Shown here: piece by piece, positions 4,468 through 7,303 of the stretch | How the letters are laid out: each line of letters opens with the position of its first letter | How positions within the stretch are numbered: position 1 is the stretch's first letter | From: a bacterium | GTDB lineage: Bacteria; Babelota; Babeliae; Babelales; Vermiphilaceae | NCBI GenBank assembly: GCA_030672115.1 | Contig: DAOVGZ010000052.1 | Span: forward strand, 1-7,303 | Reading direction: 5' to 3' | DNA: 7,303 nucleotides | Translations under genes and position numbers: made by a program | Notes under the pieces: generated by a model | Databases searched by the model: none | Seen by the model: the letters and a program-made list of their open reading frames with translations, nothing else | What the model was told of the DNA's origin: nothing

Positions 4468-5469
4468 TTAAACTTTTTTAGTTATTCCTATCACCCAAAT
4501 AACTAAAAAAATAAAACCTATTATAAAGAGTGTCAAAAATCCAATAACTCCACTCATAAATAGAAAGGAACTTACAAAAAGAATTATAGAAAGAATAAAA
4601 ATATAAAATAAAATAAAATTTTTACTCCATCCCTTTTTTTGCAAATAAATAGAAAAATGATCGGGACTGGCTTGATAAAAAGGAATTTTTTTATACGTTC
4701 TGACTAAAATAAGCGTTGCTACTTCAAGTAAAGGTATTGCTAATATTATTACTGGGGCAATATATCCATACCAATTATAGCGTCCCCAATTTATCATAAA
4801 AGGTATTGTTGCCAAAAGACCTCCTATAAATAAAGAACCTGTATCACCTAAATAAATAGTAGCTTGAGGTTTATTGTAATAAAAAAAAGCTAACAAAGAC
4901 CCCAAAAATGCACACAGAACGATAGCAACTACTGGCTGTTGAACATAAAGAGCAATAATAAGAAAAGAAAAAGCAGCACAACTTGCTATTGTTGTTGCCA
5001 ACCCATCCATTACATCTACCAGATTAAAAGCATTAACAACTGTTAATATCCAGAAAAATGAAATCGGTATTGCCCAATAATTATGAAAAAAATGTGATTT
5101 AAAATAAAAACCAGCCCGTAAAAAACATAAGGCTGCTATAATTTGACCTGAAAATTTTTGATATGGCTTTAATGGAACCAAATCATCAATAAGTCCAATA
5201 AAAAGTAAAAGAGTAATGCCAATAAAAAAAGAAAACATTTTATTGGCAAAAGGCATTGTTAAAGACAAAGAAGTAATAAAAGCGATATAAATAGCAATAC
5301 CGCCAAGATATGGCGTTGCTTTTTTATGCTTTTTTACTTTTCCATCGGGAACATCAAGAATGTTTAGTCGAAATGCAACATTGCGAATAATTGGAATAAG
5401 ATAAAACGCAAACAAAAACGAAATTATAAACGTAAAAAAAAGTTTTACGGCTATGATCGTATAAGTCAT
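4468..5469 (-). CDS. Polyprenyl-phosphate sugar-1-phosphate transferase, WecA/TagO/MraY family (glycosyltransferase 4)
   Basis: A multi-pass enzyme predicted to move a HexNAc-1-phosphate from a UDP-sugar to undecaprenyl phosphate, starting a lipid-linked glycan. The 333 residues contain about ten hydrophobic helices and the family's cytoplasmic motifs in order: P-D-G-K-x-K-K-H at 41-48 with P-Y-L-G-G at 53-57, the metal-site pair LIDDL (D95, D96), NAFNLVDVMDGLA (146-158, with N149, D152, D155), and LGDTGS (207-212). The substrate loop reads S-P-D-H-F-S-I-Y-L (268-276). Relatives usually carry two histidines here (HxHH in WecA/TagO, DHxSH in others), and this one keeps only H271. The sequence resembles WecA/TagO relatives more than MraY, which fits initiation of an O-antigen, capsule or wall polymer over lipid I, but the sugar cannot be told. 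The ribosome binding site is weak (GAGAGAGATGAAG). The gene follows infB by 47 nt, with a terminator between. Confidence 0.9.
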   Translation of the reverse strand: MTYTIIAVKLFFTFIISFLFAFYLIPIIRNVAFRLNILDVPDGKVKKHKKATPYLGGIAIYIAFITSLSLTMPFANKMFSFFIGITLLLFIGLIDDLVPLKPYQKFSGQIIAALCFLRAGFYFKSHFFHNYWAIPISFFWILTVVNAFNLVDVMDGLATTIASCAAFSFLIIALYVQQPVVAIVLCAFLGSLLAFFYYNKPQATIYLGDTGSLFIGGLLATIPFMINWGRYNWYGYIAPVIILAIPLLEVATLILVRTYKKIPFYQASPDHFSIYLQKKGWSKNFILFYIFILSIILFVSSFLFMSGVIGFLTLFIIGFIFLVIWVIGITKKV

Positions 5470-5491
5470 TAGACTTCATCTCTCTCTGGCC

Positions 5492-5515
5492 AAAAAAACA
5501 ACCTCTTCGATTGTT
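5492..5515 (-). terminator. Intrinsic terminator of infB
   Basis: On the minus strand AACAATC (5515-5509), loop GAAGA and GGTTGTT (5503-5497) form a 7-bp stem with one G-U pair, followed by five T (5496-5492). On the plus strand the wobble becomes a C/A mismatch. It starts at the infB stop codon and ends 22 bp before the transferase ATG. The transferase must therefore depend on readthrough or on a promoter inside the 3' end of infB, where I see no good match. Confidence 0.75.
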
Positions 5516-5516
5516 T

Positions 5517-7303
5517 TTACTTCTTTTGATCAGGCGCTATTTCAAGATAACATTCAACTCTATCGTCAACTTCCCAATCGGCAAAACCATCAATCAAGAA
5601 ACCACACTCAAATCCAGCATGAACTTCTTTGACTGTCTTTTTTTCTCGCTGAAGACTTTTAATTTTGCCTTCACCAACTTTAGTTTTGCCACGCCAAACA
5701 ACAAGGCTACTATTTCTCGTGCAACGCCCGTCTTTTACAGCGCAACCAGCAATAACTCCAACATTCTTAATATCAAAAACTCGTAAAACAACAGCTTCAC
5801 CAATTTTTGTATTAACTTTTTTAATTTCTTTTTTACTTTCGGAGTACTCTTCAAGGTCTTCTATCAACTTATAAATAATGTCATACAGTTGAATATGAAT
5901 AAAGTTTCTACGAGCAAGAGTAGCTGCATTTGGCTCAGCTTTTATATGAAGTCCAACAATCCGAGAACCTGTTGTTGACGCAAGTGCAATATCACTTTCA
6001 TTAATGTCTCCAACTGCTGAATGAATAATATGAAAACCTTTTTCTAATTTTTTAGAAAGTTTTGCTATAGATCCTAAAAGGGCCTCGCGAGAAGATTTTG
6101 TATCAGTTTTTACAATAATATTAATATCACCTTCAACAGCAACAACTTTTGAAACGGATTTTTCAATTGAAGACTTAGAAGATCTAGATTTTTTATATTC
6201 ACGCTGAGAAACTACACGTAAAAAATCACCCGCTTCAGGAAGTTCTGAAAAGCCTGAAACTTGAACTGGCACTGATGGTCCAGCAGATGAAATTTGTTCC
6301 CCATTGGAATTTGTTAAAGAGTTTACTTTTCCAACAGTTTTTCCGCAAACAAAAAAGTCACCCTTTTTGATCGTTCCATGTTGACAAATTAAAGTTGCAA
6401 CAGCTCCACGACCTTTTTCTAATTTTGATTCTAAAATATAGCCTCGAGCAGAAACTGTTTTATCAGCCTTAAGTTCAGCCATTTCTGCTTGTAATGCAAT
6501 CATTTCAAGTAAAGTATCTACACCCTGTCCGAGTTTTGCTGAAATTGGAATCGCAACTGTTTGTCCACCCCAATCTTCTGTCAGCAAATCATGCTGTGAT
6601 AAATCTCGCTTAACTGCTTCAATTTGATGTTGCTCTACTTTATCTACTTTATTTATTGCAACAACAATAGGTACTTCCATATTTTTTGCGTGTTTTATCG
6701 CCTCTATAGTTTGAGGCATAATACTGTCATCTGCCGCAATTACCAAAACAACAATATCGGCAACTTTTGCACCACGCATACGAATTTTTGTAAAAGCTTC
6801 ATGACCAGGAGTATCTAAAAAGACAAGGCCGCCATGAGAAGTTTCAACTTCATAGGCTCCAAGATGTTGTGTTATACCACCTTTTTCTTTTGCAGCAACA
6901 CGAGTTTTTCGAACAAAGTCTAATAAAGTTGTTTTTCCATGATCAACATGTCCCATAACAACAACAACCGGAGGTCTTGTTTCAAATTTTTCTTTTTTAA
7001 CATCTACCAAAGAAGCAGCTTTAGAATCTTTAGAATCAAACTCTTCGTCATACTCATTTGATTCTGGTTTTATTACAGTAATTTCATAATGTTTAGCTAA
7101 TCGAGCAACAACGTCCTTAACAAGCATCTGATTTTTAGGACAGACTATTCCCCATTTAAGCAATGTTAAAATAACGCCAGTCGAAGGTTCCCCAACAATT
7201 TTTGCGATATCCGCTGGAGTCATAGGTTGGATAACAATTTCTTTTTTTACTGGAATAATTTCTTCTTGCACTTTTTTAGGTAGTAAATTTTTAGAGTAAG
7301 ATG
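5517..7303 (-). CDS. infB: Translation initiation factor IF-2 (N-terminus beyond the window)
   Basis: IF-2 is the GTPase that brings fMet-tRNA to the 30S subunit and promotes subunit joining. Counting from the GTG codon at 7271, an IF2_N-type domain lies at about 15-68. The GTPase motifs are G1 GHVDHGKT (107-114), G2 GGITQ (131-135), G3 DTPGH (153-157), G4 NKVD (207-210) and G5 SAK (244-246). Beta-barrel domain II, an IF-2-specific alpha/beta domain and the fMet-tRNA-binding C2 domain (GVIAGCAVKDGR to the end) follow. All GTPase residues are intact. The frame stays open from 7271 to the window edge (S-Y-S-K-N-L-L-P-K-K before the GTG) with no stop and no ribosome binding site, so the GTG is probably internal and the gene starts outside. 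Downstream comes an envelope gene and not the rbfA/truB order common in other bacteria. Confidence 0.97.
   Translation of the reverse strand, partial: SYSKNLLPKKVQEEIIPVKKEIVIQPMTPADIAKIVGEPSTGVILTLLKWGIVCPKNQMLVKDVVARLAKHYEITVIKPESNEYDEEFDSKDSKAASLVDVKKEKFETRPPVVVVMGHVDHGKTTLLDFVRKTRVAAKEKGGITQHLGAYEVETSHGGLVFLDTPGHEAFTKIRMRGAKVADIVVLVIAADDSIMPQTIEAIKHAKNMEVPIVVAINKVDKVEQHQIEAVKRDLSQHDLLTEDWGGQTVAIPISAKLGQGVDTLLEMIALQAEMAELKADKTVSARGYILESKLEKGRGAVATLICQHGTIKKGDFFVCGKTVGKVNSLTNSNGEQISSAGPSVPVQVSGFSELPEAGDFLRVVSQREYKKSRSSKSSIEKSVSKVVAVEGDINIIVKTDTKSSREALLGSIAKLSKKLEKGFHIIHSAVGDINESDIALASTTGSRIVGLHIKAEPNAATLARRNFIHIQLYDIIYKLIEDLEEYSESKKEIKKVNTKIGEAVVLRVFDIKNVGVIAGCAVKDGRCTRNSSLVVWRGKTKVGEGKIKSLQREKKTVKEVHAGFECGFLIDGFADWEVDDRVECYLEIAPDQKK

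Overview
This is a chromosomal stretch from a strongly A+T-rich bacterium. The genes are ordinary bacterial ones with Shine-Dalgarno sites: DNA repair, translation initiation, cell-wall hydrolysis and polyprenol-linked sugar transfer. Low GC, runs of A/T, abbreviated proteins (a UvrC without its C-terminal HhH domain) and K/N/I-rich membrane proteins fit a reduced-genome, host-associated lineage. Candidatus Dependentiae (TM6/Babeliales) is my best guess, but this is inference from style and not a marker match. I see no transposase, phage gene, CRISPR array, tRNA or rRNA.

Layout. At the left edge is the first 8 codons of a minus-strand gene, with a plausible promoter. Next comes uvrC (minus, 169-1449). 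A divergent promoter region (about 1450-1582) separates it from a plus-strand group: a small secreted K/E-rich protein (1583-1936), a membrane-anchored M23 metallopeptidase (2033-3229, own promoter) and, 29 nt later, a single-span coiled-coil protein with PilO-like architecture (3259-3834). From the right, infB (IF-2, minus, open at the window edge) ends in a clear intrinsic terminator. It is followed by a WecA/TagO/MraY-type glycosyl-1-phosphate transferase (minus, 4468-5469).

The plus group and the minus pair converge on a 633-bp gap without genes (3835-4467), which is the most interesting part. It holds many inverted repeats, a good sigma70-type promoter on the minus strand (TTGACA, 17-bp spacer, TGC-TAGGAT), and a minus-strand intrinsic terminator whose stem overlaps the end of the PilO-like gene. 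Together they outline a small RNA gene of about 116 nt. Farther right are more nested hairpins, a second extended -10 on the minus strand, and two consecutive terminator-like hairpins on the plus strand. A larger structured RNA is possible. I could not match the region to tmRNA, RNase P RNA, SRP RNA, tRNA or 5S rRNA.

Functionally, the M23 enzyme and the sugar-phosphate transferase both concern the envelope (peptidoglycan trimming, lipid-linked glycan initiation). The PilO-like protein, if correctly read, would belong to a type IV pilus or type II secretion-type inner-membrane assembly. uvrC and infB are housekeeping genes.
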